Origin: an uncultured Akkermansia sp.
Lineage (GTDB): Bacteria > Verrucomicrobiota > Verrucomicrobiia > Verrucomicrobiales > Akkermansiaceae
Length of the DNA stretch: 38,219 bases
Direction: 5' to 3'
Assembly: GCA_900548895.1 (NCBI GenBank)
Contig: URLZ01000022.1
Location: 1-38,219, forward strand
Made by a program: the position numbers and the translations under genes. The notes under the pieces were generated by a model, which had not been told where the DNA came from, ran no database searches, and saw nothing but the letters and a program-made list of their open reading frames with translations. The stretch's first letter is position 1, and each line of letters begins with the position of its first letter. Of the stretch, positions 15,894 through 24,041 are shown one piece after another.

Positions 15894-16339
15894 GGTCGGA
15901 GGAGGTTGAAGAGGTGAGTCCGGCGCGCGCTTGCGCCGAGAGGCGGTGCTGTGGTGATGAGGCGGTGCTGTTACGACTGAACGGTGCTGTTGCGGAACGG
16001 TGCTGTTGCGGAACGGTGCTGTTGCGGAACGGTGCTGTGTTGCGGCAGGGCGGGCCGGATAGCGGTCCGGCTGTGGCGGAAAGGAGGCCCGTGCCGCGGA
16101 AGACCTGCGCCGACGCCGAGGGAGCCTGAGGCTGCGCCGAAGGTCCGTGCGAGGAGGGAGAGGCCCCTGCACTCTCGCCGATGCCCGCCCGCGGCCGCCC
16201 CTTGTCACGGCGGGGCGCTGCGGGCAAAGCCCGAGCCGAGCGGACGCGGCTCCCTTCATCCCGCGCCCGTCAAGCGGGCTCGCCGGGTGGCGGAGCCGCT
16301 GTCGGGGTGCCGGGGAGCCGGAGTCCCTCGGGCGGGGCA
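15894..16339. other. 446-base spacer inside the efflux operon
   Basis: This lies between the adaptor and ATPase genes. It holds the 16-bp tandem repeat (15944-16040) and otherwise GC-rich sequence with no conserved coding potential. Such a long gap inside a pump operon is unusual. I see no promoter in it. Confidence 0.6.
15944..16040. repeat. 16-bp tandem repeat (GGTGCTGTTGCGGAAC)
   Basis: GGTGCTG recurs at 15944, 15964, 15983, 15999, 16015 and 16031. The last three steps are exactly 16 bp with identical units; the first are diverged (20 and 19 bp). It ends about 50 bases upstream of the ATPase GTG. Confidence 0.93.
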
Positions 16340-17902
16340 TCAGTTGGGGGGCGGACCGCCGGGGCCGCGAGCGCCCTTGGTGTCCTGGCCGGGCTTGGCC
16401 TCAACACCGCCGGTGCCGCGCGGGCGGCGCTCCGGGCGCTTGGGGCCGAAGAGGTTCGTCTCACCCTTGGAGGCCACCGTCTCCGTCTGCACGGCCTGAC
16501 GCTCCACGCCGGTGACGAGCAGGGTGTTTTCATCGAGGCTCTCGCCGGGCAGCAGGCGCACGATGCTGCGCGCGCCGTCGCTCGTGCCGCGCAGCACGCG
16601 CACGGGGAAGAGCTTGCCGTCCTTCTGCTGCGTCCAGACAACCGCGGGGCTGTAACTCACCGCCTCTTCGGCCGGAGCTTCGGCAGCCTCGGCAGAGCCG
16701 TCAGCAGCATCGTCTGCCGCCTGCTCAGCGCCCTCGGCGGGCGCCTGATCGGAGGGCGCGGCGCCCTCGGGAGCCGGCGCACCGGCGGGCGGGGCCGGGC
16801 GGCGCTTGAGCGCCTCGGCGGCACCGGGGGCCAGCATGTCAGGCGAGGGCTTGAAGCTGAAGGCGGCGTCGGGAATCATCAGCGCATCCTTCTGCTCAAA
16901 GACAATGAAGTTCGCGTTGGCGCTCATGTAGGGCAGCAGCTTGCGATCCGGGTTCTCGATGTCCACCTCGACAATGTAGGTGACGACGTTGGAGCTCATC
17001 GTCGCGTTCGGGCGAATCTTGTTGACCGTGCCCGTGAAGTTCTGATTCGGCATGGCATCCACCGTGTAGCGCACAAGCTGCCCGGGGCGAATCTTGGCGA
17101 TGTCGGCCTCATTGACGCTCGTCCAGATCTGCATGTGGCGCAGGTCGCGCGCGACGAGGAAGAGGGTGGTGGCGCTCATGTTGCTCACGACCGTCTGGCC
17201 GACGTTGACCTGGCGCACCACGATGGTGCCGTCCACCGGGGTGGTGATGCGCGTGTAGTCGCGGTTGCGCAGCTCGCTCTTCAGCTGGGCCTGCGCGCTG
17301 AGCAGCTGGGCGTCGGCGTTCTGCTGCTGCGCCTCGGCGGTCTCCAGCTGGGCCTTGGCGGACTCGAGGTTAGCGGCGGCCGTCTCGCGCGCGTTGATGT
17401 ACTGGTCGTAGTCCATCTGCGAGAGTGCATCGCCGACGCCGAGTTTCTCCGCACGCTTGAAGTCGCGCTCCGCGCGGTTGAAGTTGGACTGCGCCTGCTG
17501 AATGCCGGCCTTGGCGGAGCTCACGGCGGCGGCCGCTGAAGCAATCTGCGCCTTGGCCTGCGCCACGCTGGCCTCCGCGCGCTGGATGTCGAGCTCAACG
17601 ATGGTGTCGTCGATGCGCGCCAGCAGCTGCCCGGCCTTCACCTCGCTGCCGTAGTCGATGCGCTTGCCGTTCAGATCGGTGCCGAACTCCTTGATTTCGC
17701 CCGTCACCTGAGCGCCGACGTCGACGAGCTCGCTCGGCTCAAGGGTGCCCGTGGCCTGCACCTTGTCGGTAAAGACGCCGCGCACGGGTTTGGTCGTTTT
17801 GAAGCGGAAGCTCTGCTGCTCGTCTTCGCCGAGCAGATACCAAGCCCCGACGCCCGCCGCACAGACGGCTCCGGCTATTCCCCATCGGTAAATTGCTTTC
17901 AT
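16340..17902 (-). CDS. macA: periplasmic adaptor of the efflux pump (MacA/HlyD family)
   Basis: 520 residues; MacA is usually about 370-400. The ATG at 17902 starts MKAIYRWGIAGAVCAAGVG, an inner-membrane anchor. Next come a lipoyl half-motif (about 40-100), a coiled-coil hairpin (about 100-215, Ala/Gln-rich), the second lipoyl half (TRITTPVDGTIVVRQVNVGQ, 217-236) and the beta-barrel with membrane-proximal domain. Odd: residues about 352-418 are an Ala/Pro/Glu-rich insertion inside the membrane-proximal domain, and the C-terminus is a basic Gly/Pro tail. The protein bridges MacB and the TolC-like channel. It is the first gene of the operon and has a near-consensus promoter. Confidence 0.92.
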   Translation of the reverse strand: MKAIYRWGIAGAVCAAGVGAWYLLGEDEQQSFRFKTTKPVRGVFTDKVQATGTLEPSELVDVGAQVTGEIKEFGTDLNGKRIDYGSEVKAGQLLARIDDTIVELDIQRAEASVAQAKAQIASAAAAVSSAKAGIQQAQSNFNRAERDFKRAEKLGVGDALSQMDYDQYINARETAAANLESAKAQLETAEAQQQNADAQLLSAQAQLKSELRNRDYTRITTPVDGTIVVRQVNVGQTVVSNMSATTLFLVARDLRHMQIWTSVNEADIAKIRPGQLVRYTVDAMPNQNFTGTVNKIRPNATMSSNVVTYIVEVDIENPDRKLLPYMSANANFIVFEQKDALMIPDAAFSFKPSPDMLAPGAAEALKRRPAPPAGAPAPEGAAPSDQAPAEGAEQAADDAADGSAEAAEAPAEEAVSYSPAVVWTQQKDGKLFPVRVLRGTSDGARSIVRLLPGESLDENTLLVTGVERQAVQTETVASKGETNLFGPKRPERRPRGTGGVEAKPGQDTKGARGPGGPPPN

Positions 17903-17942
17903 CTTGCAAGTTCTGGTAACGCCAATTTTTCGCACAATCTAC

Positions 17943-17966
17943 AGGCGAAGACACATTTTTTCGCCT
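17943..17966 (-). promoter_or_regulatory. leader hairpin of the macA operon
   Basis: AGGCGAA and TTCGCCT (17943-17949, 17960-17966) form a 7-bp stem with a 10-base loop in the untranslated leader. No T-run follows, so it is not a terminator. A regulatory role is possible but unsupported. Confidence 0.35.
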
Positions 17967-17996
17967 TGCCCTCCGCGCACACCGCCGGGGCGCGGG

Positions 17997-18025
17997 ATTG
18001 TAGCGTAGCCCCTCGCGCCTGTCAA
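17997..18025 (-). promoter_or_regulatory. promoter of the macA-macB-tolC operon
   Basis: TTGACA (18020-18025), 17-bp spacer, TACAAT (17997-18002). This is the strongest promoter in the window, with a leader of about 88 bases. Confidence 0.9.
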
Positions 18026-18125
18026 GGCGCGGGCGCGTCATGCCTCGCCCCGCTCGTGCGCACGGTCACCGAGCCTCGGGAGCTCCGCCGATGACTGAGG
18101 CAGAGAGGCGGAGAGGGTAGGCGGC

Positions 18126-18175
18126 GCGGAACGACTCCGCGGGCGGCGCTGTGCCCGCCCGCGGAGTCGTTCCGC
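18126..18175. repeat. perfect 21-bp inverted repeat
   Basis: Arms 18126-18146 and 18155-18175 pair without mismatch around an 8-base loop (CGCTGTGC). It lies between the PBP2 stop and the macA promoter. No T-run follows on either strand, so it is a poor intrinsic terminator. It may act as an mRNA 3' end block or be a palindromic repeat element. Confidence 0.9.
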
Positions 18176-18227
18176 CTCAGGCGGCCCCGCGAGGCGCTCA
18201 GCGGCGTTTAGCGGGCGCTCAGCGGCC

Positions 18228-18261
18228 TCAGTGGACTCAGTGGACTCAGTGGACTCAGTGG
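18228..18261. repeat. 9-bp tandem repeat (TCAGTGGAC) at the PBP2 stop codon
   Basis: Three full units and most of a fourth. The TCA starting the last unit (18255-18257) is the TGA stop of the PBP2 gene read on the minus strand, so the array starts exactly at the end of the gene. Confidence 0.9.
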
Positions 18262-20639
18262 CGCTCGCGGCCGTCCGACCAGCCGTCGCTGCTGTGGCGG
18301 CGCTCGCGCTCCTGGCGCTGCTGCTCCGCCTCTTCGGCGGCGCGGGCCTCCTCCTCCTCGCGAGCCTGCACCTCGGCCTCCTGCTCAGGCGTCAGCGGCG
18401 CCTGCCCGCTGACCTCCGGCAGCTCGCGCTCGCGGGCGAGCTCCTCCTTCATGCTGCGCGAGATGCTCTCAAAGAAAGTCTTGACGATGGCGCCGGCCGA
18501 CGCACCGCCGCCGATGCGCTGGTGCGGCCGCCCCTCGTAGAGCGCCGCATAGGCGTAGCGCGGATTCTCCGCCGGCAGGAAGCCCGCGAACCAGGCCAGT
18601 CGGCAGTCATCGGACGGGCGCCCCCACTGGGCCGTGCCCGTCTTGCCCGCATTGCTCACGTAGCTGAGCTTGGCGCGGCGACCGGTGCCGCCGGCCACCA
18701 CCTCCGTCATCGCGCGGCGCACCGTCGCGAAGGCGCTGCTCATATCGCGCAGGTTCGACTGCTCCGTCGGCGTGAAGCGGTAGACAACGTTGCCGTCGGC
18801 ATCGAGCACCTGATTGATCAACTGCAACTTCGGCAGATACTGCCCGTTGGCGATGCCCGAAATCGCGTGCGCCACCTGAAGCGGAGTCGCCAGCAGCGGG
18901 CCCTGCCCGATGGCCATGTTCGCCTCGTCGCCGGCCATGAAGCTGCGGCCGTAGTTGCGCATCATCCACGCCTCATCCGGCACAATGCCCGCCTTGTCGG
19001 GCAGCGGAATCCCCGTGCTCTGGCCGTAGCCGAGGCGCCGCGCCATCTCGCAGAGGCGGTGGGCGCCGATGTGCGGGTTGAGCACCGCCGCCGTCAGATA
19101 CATGAAGGGGTTGTTTGAAATCATCAGCGCCGTCACGCAGTTGATGGAGCCGGAGAACGAACTGTGGTTGCGGAACTCGTGCCCGCCGATGCGCACGCTG
19201 TAGGGGCAGTTGATGTAGGTGTCCTCCGTGATGATGTGATGGCGCAGCGCCGCCGCCACCGTCACCGTCTTGAAGGTCGACGCCGGGGGGTAGACACCCG
19301 CGAAGGCGCGTGACACCAGCGGGTTGTTCGGGTCATTGCGCAGCTTGTCGTAGTCCTCCTGCGAAATCGAGGGGATGAAGGCGTTGGGGTCAAAGTTCGG
19401 CGTCGAGGCCAACACCAGCACCTCGCCCGTGTGCACATCGACCATGACGAAGGCGCCGCGGCCGAGCGTATTCTCCTTCAGCGCCTTCTCCGCCGCCTTC
19501 TGCCACTCCAGATTCAGCGTGGTGACGACGGTGCCGCCCGGTCGTGGGCGCGTCTGCAACTCATCGAGAATCTTGCGGCCCGTTTCGTCGAACATCAGGC
19601 GCCAGATGCCCGGCTGGCCCGTGAGCTGCTTGTTGAAGCGCTGCTCCAGCCCCGAGCGCCCCTCCTGGCGCTGAAAGATGGGGTCATTGTGGTTGATCGG
19701 GCCCGTAGGCAGCTTCGCCTGAGCACCCGTGTAGCCGAGAATGTGGCAGGCCGACTCGCGGTTCGGGTAGTTGCGGATGTAGAGCGGCATCAGGTAGCCG
19801 TAGGGAATGGCGTCCAGCTCCGCTTTGTCCTTTTTCACCTCCGAGGCGCGCACCGTCGGCCCCACGGGCAGCGGCAGCCAGCGGCGGTTGCGGTAGTGAT
19901 CGACGAGCTGCTCGTCCTTTTTCTCGTAAACCGTGAGCCCCTTGGCCTCGTAGGCCGCCATGACGCCGCGCGCGATGTTGATGATGTGGCCCTCGCTCTC
20001 GTCCTCCAGCTGGCCGAAGTTGACCGAGGGCTGGTAGGCGACCTCCGAGCAGGCCATCACCAGCCCGTTGCGGTCGCAGATGATGCCGCGCGGACCCGGC
20101 ACCGTCAGCGACATCGTGCGGGCGTTGCGGCGCGTGCGCGCGTAGGTGATGCGCGAGGGATCGGGAACCGAGGGATCGTTGGCCTGCCGGTCGTCGCGCA
20201 GGGGCTGGCTGGAGCCGTCATCGGGATCATCCGCCGAGACATCGACGCGCGTCGGGCTGTCGTCCTCCTCCTCCACCTCGGCCACACTGTCCTCATAGCT
20301 GTCCGCCTGCTCCACACCGCCGACATTCGCGTGGGCATCCTCACCGCCGAGGCGCACGGTCTCCACAATCTCATCCTCCTCCACCTCCGGCACCTCTTCG
20401 GACGCCGCGCCCCCGGCCGAGGACGCCGCCCCCTGTCCCGGCGCAGCGGCAGCCCCGCTCGTGAGCTCCGCCGCGCTGCGGCTTGTCTCCGCCGCGCCGC
20501 GCGTAGCCGTGACCGTCCCGCGAGCAGCGGCGGACGTCCGTGCCGAAGGGGCAGCGGAGCGACCCTGCGCCTGCAGGGGCAAGGCCGTGAGACTGAGGGA
20601 TAAAGCCGCCAGCGTGCAAAAGATATTCGTGCGGAGCAT
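18255..20639 (-). CDS. mrdA: penicillin-binding protein 2-type transpeptidase
   Basis: 794 residues, against about 600-650 usual. It crosslinks peptidoglycan for cell elongation. Seen: the pedestal start GPRGIICDRNG (182-192), catalytic STFK (Ser454), SNN (508-510) and KTGT (666-669). Odd: the hydrophobic N-terminus (1-24) looks like a signal peptide ending in Ala-x-Ala, and residues about 26-175 are a low-complexity Ala/Ser then Glu/Asp-rich linker before the pedestal; usual PBP2 has a membrane helix close to the pedestal. The last 65 or so residues are Glu/Arg-rich and probably helical. FtsI is a less likely alternative. A single-gene unit with a nearly leaderless promoter. Confidence 0.88.
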   Translation of the reverse strand: MLRTNIFCTLAALSLSLTALPLQAQGRSAAPSARTSAAARGTVTATRGAAETSRSAAELTSGAAAAPGQGAASSAGGAASEEVPEVEEDEIVETVRLGGEDAHANVGGVEQADSYEDSVAEVEEEDDSPTRVDVSADDPDDGSSQPLRDDRQANDPSVPDPSRITYARTRRNARTMSLTVPGPRGIICDRNGLVMACSEVAYQPSVNFGQLEDESEGHIINIARGVMAAYEAKGLTVYEKKDEQLVDHYRNRRWLPLPVGPTVRASEVKKDKAELDAIPYGYLMPLYIRNYPNRESACHILGYTGAQAKLPTGPINHNDPIFQRQEGRSGLEQRFNKQLTGQPGIWRLMFDETGRKILDELQTRPRPGGTVVTTLNLEWQKAAEKALKENTLGRGAFVMVDVHTGEVLVLASTPNFDPNAFIPSISQEDYDKLRNDPNNPLVSRAFAGVYPPASTFKTVTVAAALRHHIITEDTYINCPYSVRIGGHEFRNHSSFSGSINCVTALMISNNPFMYLTAAVLNPHIGAHRLCEMARRLGYGQSTGIPLPDKAGIVPDEAWMMRNYGRSFMAGDEANMAIGQGPLLATPLQVAHAISGIANGQYLPKLQLINQVLDADGNVVYRFTPTEQSNLRDMSSAFATVRRAMTEVVAGGTGRRAKLSYVSNAGKTGTAQWGRPSDDCRLAWFAGFLPAENPRYAYAALYEGRPHQRIGGGASAGAIVKTFFESISRSMKEELARERELPEVSGQAPLTPEQEAEVQAREEEEARAAEEAEQQRQERERRHSSDGWSDGRERH

Positions 20640-20648
20640 ACCGGCGGC

Positions 20649-20677
20649 AGTTTAGCTCATTTTCCCGCCCAGTGCAA
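20649..20677 (-). promoter_or_regulatory. PBP2 gene promoter
   Basis: TTGCAC (20672-20677), 17-bp spacer, TAAACT (20649-20654). The -10 ends 9 bases before the ATG at 20639, so the mRNA would have about 3 leader bases. Confidence 0.75.
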
Positions 20678-21110
20678 CCCTCAAATCTGCCATGACCGGG
20701 TGCATGCCGCGCGCCGGGCCTCGCGCGGGCGCCTCGCGCAGCTCGCCCCGCCGATCTCCCCGTCGAACGCCCTCCCGGCACCCCGTCAGGCAGCCCACCA
20801 AGAACCCCGTCAGGCAGCCCGAATATCATCCCGCACATCGCCCCGCGCGACAGCTTCGTCGTCCACCCGTATAACGGCCCGCCGAGCACCGGCGCCCCGC
20901 TTTGCCGCCACCGCGGCAACATCCCATTGCCCCCTCCGGCCACCATCCCGTCGGCCACTCCGCCCGGCACTCCGTTCGCCGCCCACAGGGCTGCCCTCCG
21001 GCATCCTTCGACAGTATTCAGCAGGATCCGATCGGCGCCGCTCGGGAGGCGGCAGCGCAGCCGCGGGCAGCCTTGGAGGGCGCATGACACAATGAAAATC
21101 TTTGAAAGAC
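20678..21110. other. gene-free stretch between divergent PBP2 and EIIA genes
   Basis: About 430 bases, rich in CCG. ACCCCGTCAGGCAGCCC-like units occur twice in close succession (about 20782-20820), and looser copies of the CCGTCGG/CACTCCG type follow to about 20990. This resembles a decayed tandem array. Frames on both strands read as Gly/Pro- or Arg-rich junk, so I call no gene. Confidence 0.5.
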
Positions 21111-21139
21111 TTGAAGATTCGGGCCGAATGTGCTACATA
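21111..21139 (+). promoter_or_regulatory. promoter of the EIIA gene
   Basis: TTGAAG (21111-21116), 17-bp spacer, TACATA (21134-21139). It ends 10 bases before the chosen ATG, again predicting a nearly leaderless mRNA. Confidence 0.6.
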
Positions 21140-21149
21140 CACGGCCCGT

Positions 21150-21695
21150 ATGTCAGCTGATGAGCTTGCTGTGCGACTGAGGATAGAGGGCGATTGTCGC
21201 GGGGAGATCGCCAGAGAGACGTTCATCGAACAATTGTCCTCCGCGATGGCCGACCTGATTGCGCCGCGGCGCGAGGCCGAGATTCTGGCCTCGGCCCGGG
21301 AGCGCGAGCAGCTCGCGCCCACTTGGATCGGCCTCGGCATGGCCGTGCCGCATGCCCGCATTCCCTCGCTGACGGCGGCGGGCGTCATCGCCGTGCGCTG
21401 CCCGCAGGGCGTCGTCTGGACGCCCGAGGGAGACCGCGCCAATCTCGTCTTTTTCCTGACCGTGCCCGAGGAGAGCCCCGAGCTGCACCTGCACCTGCTC
21501 AGCCGGCTCATGCGCTGGCGCCGCTCGCTGAAGCTCACCGAGCAGGAGCTGCTGGCCCTGCCGACCGGACAGTGGGAGGCCAGCCTGCGGGAGGCCCTCG
21601 GCACGAGTGCCTCCACCGGCGGCTCGCTCTGCCGCGAGCCGAGCCCCGCCGCCGCGCCTGCCGAAGCCACTGCCGCGGCCGCCGCCGGAGCCTGA
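21150..21695 (+). CDS. PTS EIIA domain protein (fructose/nitrogen type, PtsN-like)
   Basis: 181 residues. The phosphorylation site is His68 in GLGMAVPHARIP, the EIIA(Fru/Ntr) motif. The surrounding REAEILASAREREQLAPTWIG and LVFFLTVPEESPELHLHLLSRLMR fit the fold through about residue 150. The last 30 or so residues are an Ala/Pro-rich tail. No EIIB, EIIC, HPr or EI gene is nearby, so a regulatory rather than sugar-transport role is likely. The ATG at 21150 is chosen because the EIIA fold starts soon after it and the promoter overlaps any longer frame. It lies 165 bases upstream of the sialidase gene in the same direction. Confidence 0.85.
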   Translation: MSADELAVRLRIEGDCRGEIARETFIEQLSSAMADLIAPRREAEILASAREREQLAPTWIGLGMAVPHARIPSLTAAGVIAVRCPQGVVWTPEGDRANLVFFLTVPEESPELHLHLLSRLMRWRRSLKLTEQELLALPTGQWEASLREALGTSASTGGSLCREPSPAAAPAEATAAAAAGA

Positions 21696-21824
21696 AGTGC
21701 GCCAAAACCCGCAGACTCGCGGGAGTCCCGCAGGCGCGGCGGCATCCCGATACCTGCGAGAGAGGGTGAGCCCTCGCGAAAGACAACGAAGCGTTGACCG
21801 CCCCGCTGCCCGCGCTCTTTGCGC

Positions 21825-21854
21825 TTGACGTCGCTTGCGCTTCTGTGGTAGAAG
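21825..21854 (+). promoter_or_regulatory. sialidase promoter
   Basis: TTGACG (21825-21830), 18-bp spacer, TAGAAG (21849-21854), ending 6 bases before the ATG. The transcript would start at or next to the start codon. Confidence 0.6.
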
Positions 21855-21860
21855 TAAAGC

Positions 21861-23960
21861 ATGTACAAACCCCTCATCGCCGCCCTCATCGGCTGCGGCA
21901 TCGCCGGTGCCGCCGAAAGTTTTGAAAAGCTGCCGGCCGGCTCCGTCGACAACAGCCCGACGGAATACGGCCCCCTGAGCACCCTCACGGGTGAAGCCCG
22001 CATCCTCAAGGAAGCCCGCCTCGCCCGCAGCGGCACGTCCGCCCTGCGCCTGATGGGCGGGGAGAGCTCCGTGCAGCTCAACTTCGCCGCCCCCCTGACC
22101 GAGGACACGCTCGGCACCCTTTGGATTCAGCGCTGGACGCGCCAGGGCGACTTCGCCTTCACCTGCACTGCCGTGACGCCCGAAGGCGAAAAGGAGGTGG
22201 CCGCCGCGGGCAACAAGCTCGGCGTCGGCGGCTATAAGCAGCGGTTGGAGTTCACCCTGCCGGCCGGCACCACGGCCCTGCGCCTCAGCTGCCGCTCGCA
22301 TGCCGAGGGCGGTGTGCTGATCGATGACCTCGCGCTGCACAGCGGCAAGATGGAGGTCACCTCCCTCACCTTCATCAACCCCGGCCCCTTCCCGCTGCTC
22401 AAGCGCGCCCCTGTGAACCCGGCCTTCGCCCTGCAGGTGCAGACGGAGGGAGCCGGCGAGCCCGTCGAGCCGGAGAGCGTCAGCTTCAGCGTCTACCCGG
22501 CGGACAGCATCGCCTCGGTGACCCTGCGCACCGGGCCGAAAAACGGCAATGACTTCCGCAACAGCCGCGTGCTGGGCAAGGCTGAGGTCGCCGCCGACGG
22601 CTCGGTGACCATCCGCTGCAGCGAGCCGCTCGACTCGGGTGAAAACTGGCTGTGGGTCGACGCCGAGCCCTCGACGGGCAGCTCGGTGGGCGGCGTTGTT
22701 GAGTTCCGCGAGCTCGCCGCGAGCATCGGCGGGCAGGAGGCCAAGGGCGAGCCCGTGCAGCAGCGCATCGGCTACATGGTTGCCGTGCCTCGGGAGAAGG
22801 TCGACAACCAGCCGGACGGCGCCGCGCCGCGCGAATGCGTCGGCTTCCGCATCCCCGGGCTCATCCGCACGCGCAAGGGCACCCTCATCGGCTGCTTTGA
22901 CGCCCGCTACGTCCACGAAGGCGACCTCTGCGCCGACATCGACGTCGCCACCGTGCGCTCGACGGACGGCGGGCAGACTTGGACGGCCCCGGCCGTGGCG
23001 ATGGACTCCGGCCCCGGCGCCAACAACGGCAACGGCGACGCCTGCATCGTGCAGGATCGCCGCGGCCGCATCTGGCTTCAGGCGCTCGCCGGGCACTTCG
23101 GCGGCGGAGCGATTCTCGGGGTCTCGAAATCGGGCCAGGGTGAGGACCGCACCGGCCAGTGGGTGATGACCTACAGCACCGACGAGGGCAAGACCTGGAA
23201 GCGCGACTTCATCAACCCCACGCGCGAGATCAAGAAGGACGAGTGGACCTGCATTCTCGCCGGCCCCGGCAACGGCATCTGCACGCGCAAGGGCGTCATC
23301 GTCTTCCCGGCCCAGATCTGGCAGAACGGCGCCAACCCGCGCTGCCGCAGCACGATCTGTTACTCGAAGGACAACGGCAAGAGCTGGCACTTCGGCGAGG
23401 GCATTCCGCACAGCACCTCGGAGTGTCAGGTCGTCGAGCTCAAGGACGGCTCGCTCATGCTCAACTGCCGCAATGAGGCGCGCAGCGGCAAGCGCATCGT
23501 CTACGTGACGAAGGATCTCGGCAAGACCTGGCAGCCGCACGAGTCGAACAACTCCGCGCTGCGCGAGCCCGTCTGCCAAGCCTCGCTCATCCGCGCCGAG
23601 TCGCCCAAGCACGGCTGCCTGCTGCTCTTCTCGAACCCCAAATCCGGCGCGCGCGACCACATGACCATCCGCGTCTCGGAGGACGAGGGCAAGAGCTGGA
23701 GCGAGGGCTATGAGTACGACTGCCGCCCCTGCTACGGCTACTCCTGCCTGACGCAGGTGGACGAGAACCACATCGGCGTCTTTTACGAAGCCTCGCACAC
23801 CACGAAGGGCAGCCGCGGCATCGGCTTCCTGCTCATCCCGCTGGACACCATCGTGAGCGAAAAGACCGAGGCGGCCGGAACGCCCGTGGAGACAGAGGCC
23901 TCCAAGAGCGGCAAGGAGGGCTCCAAGAGCCGCCGCAGTTCGCGCCGCAGCCGCCGTTGA
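21861..23960 (+). CDS. secreted exo-alpha-sialidase (GH33)
   Basis: 699 residues. Signal peptide at 1-18. Residues about 20-165 form a beta-sandwich likely to bind carbohydrate or pack on the catalytic domain, and about 166-290 fit a BNR-associated N-terminal domain (VTSLTFINPGPFPLLK). The catalytic six-blade propeller runs from about 300 to 670: FRIP motif with Arg330, five Asp-boxes (STDGGQTW, STDEGKTW, SKDNGKSW, TKDLGKTW, SEDEGKSW), a second Arg near 537, a third near 598-604, and the probable nucleophile Tyr627 in GYSCLT. It removes terminal sialic acid from mucin glycans. The C-terminus is a strongly basic Ser/Arg/Lys tail, unusual for an exported enzyme. Confidence 0.95.
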   Translation: MYKPLIAALIGCGIAGAAESFEKLPAGSVDNSPTEYGPLSTLTGEARILKEARLARSGTSALRLMGGESSVQLNFAAPLTEDTLGTLWIQRWTRQGDFAFTCTAVTPEGEKEVAAAGNKLGVGGYKQRLEFTLPAGTTALRLSCRSHAEGGVLIDDLALHSGKMEVTSLTFINPGPFPLLKRAPVNPAFALQVQTEGAGEPVEPESVSFSVYPADSIASVTLRTGPKNGNDFRNSRVLGKAEVAADGSVTIRCSEPLDSGENWLWVDAEPSTGSSVGGVVEFRELAASIGGQEAKGEPVQQRIGYMVAVPREKVDNQPDGAAPRECVGFRIPGLIRTRKGTLIGCFDARYVHEGDLCADIDVATVRSTDGGQTWTAPAVAMDSGPGANNGNGDACIVQDRRGRIWLQALAGHFGGGAILGVSKSGQGEDRTGQWVMTYSTDEGKTWKRDFINPTREIKKDEWTCILAGPGNGICTRKGVIVFPAQIWQNGANPRCRSTICYSKDNGKSWHFGEGIPHSTSECQVVELKDGSLMLNCRNEARSGKRIVYVTKDLGKTWQPHESNNSALREPVCQASLIRAESPKHGCLLLFSNPKSGARDHMTIRVSEDEGKSWSEGYEYDCRPCYGYSCLTQVDENHIGVFYEASHTTKGSRGIGFLLIPLDTIVSEKTEAAGTPVETEASKSGKEGSKSRRSSRRSRR

Positions 23961-24009
23961 GGCGGCTGCCCCCGGACGGTGGCCCCTCTTCGACTTTTTT
24001 GATGACGGC

Positions 24010-24041
24010 CGGGAGCCTTCGCCGAGCGGCGGGGGCTCCCG
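24010..24041 (+). terminator. possible sialidase terminator
   Basis: An 8-bp stem CGGGAGCC / GGCTCCCG (24010-24017, 24034-24041) is followed by CTTTCGTT. The T-run is poor. Confidence 0.4.

Noticed and set aside
13613..16040. Possible CRISPR array
   Set aside because: Units are 9-16 bp, directly abutting with no spacers, and there are no cas genes.
15894..16340. Extended N-terminus of the MacB ATPase (to about 384 residues)
   Set aside because: The extra part is repeat translation (NSTVPQQ-like) and Arg/Pro-rich; normal family length starts at the GTG at 15893.
20371..21090. 239-codon Gly/Pro-rich frame on the minus strand
   Set aside because: It overlaps the PBP2 gene and its promoter; the repeats come from a decayed tandem array and no domain is visible.
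21153..23798. 881-codon open frame on the minus strand
   Set aside because: Antisense to the EIIA and sialidase genes, both of which have clear motifs; composition is that of a GC-driven shadow.
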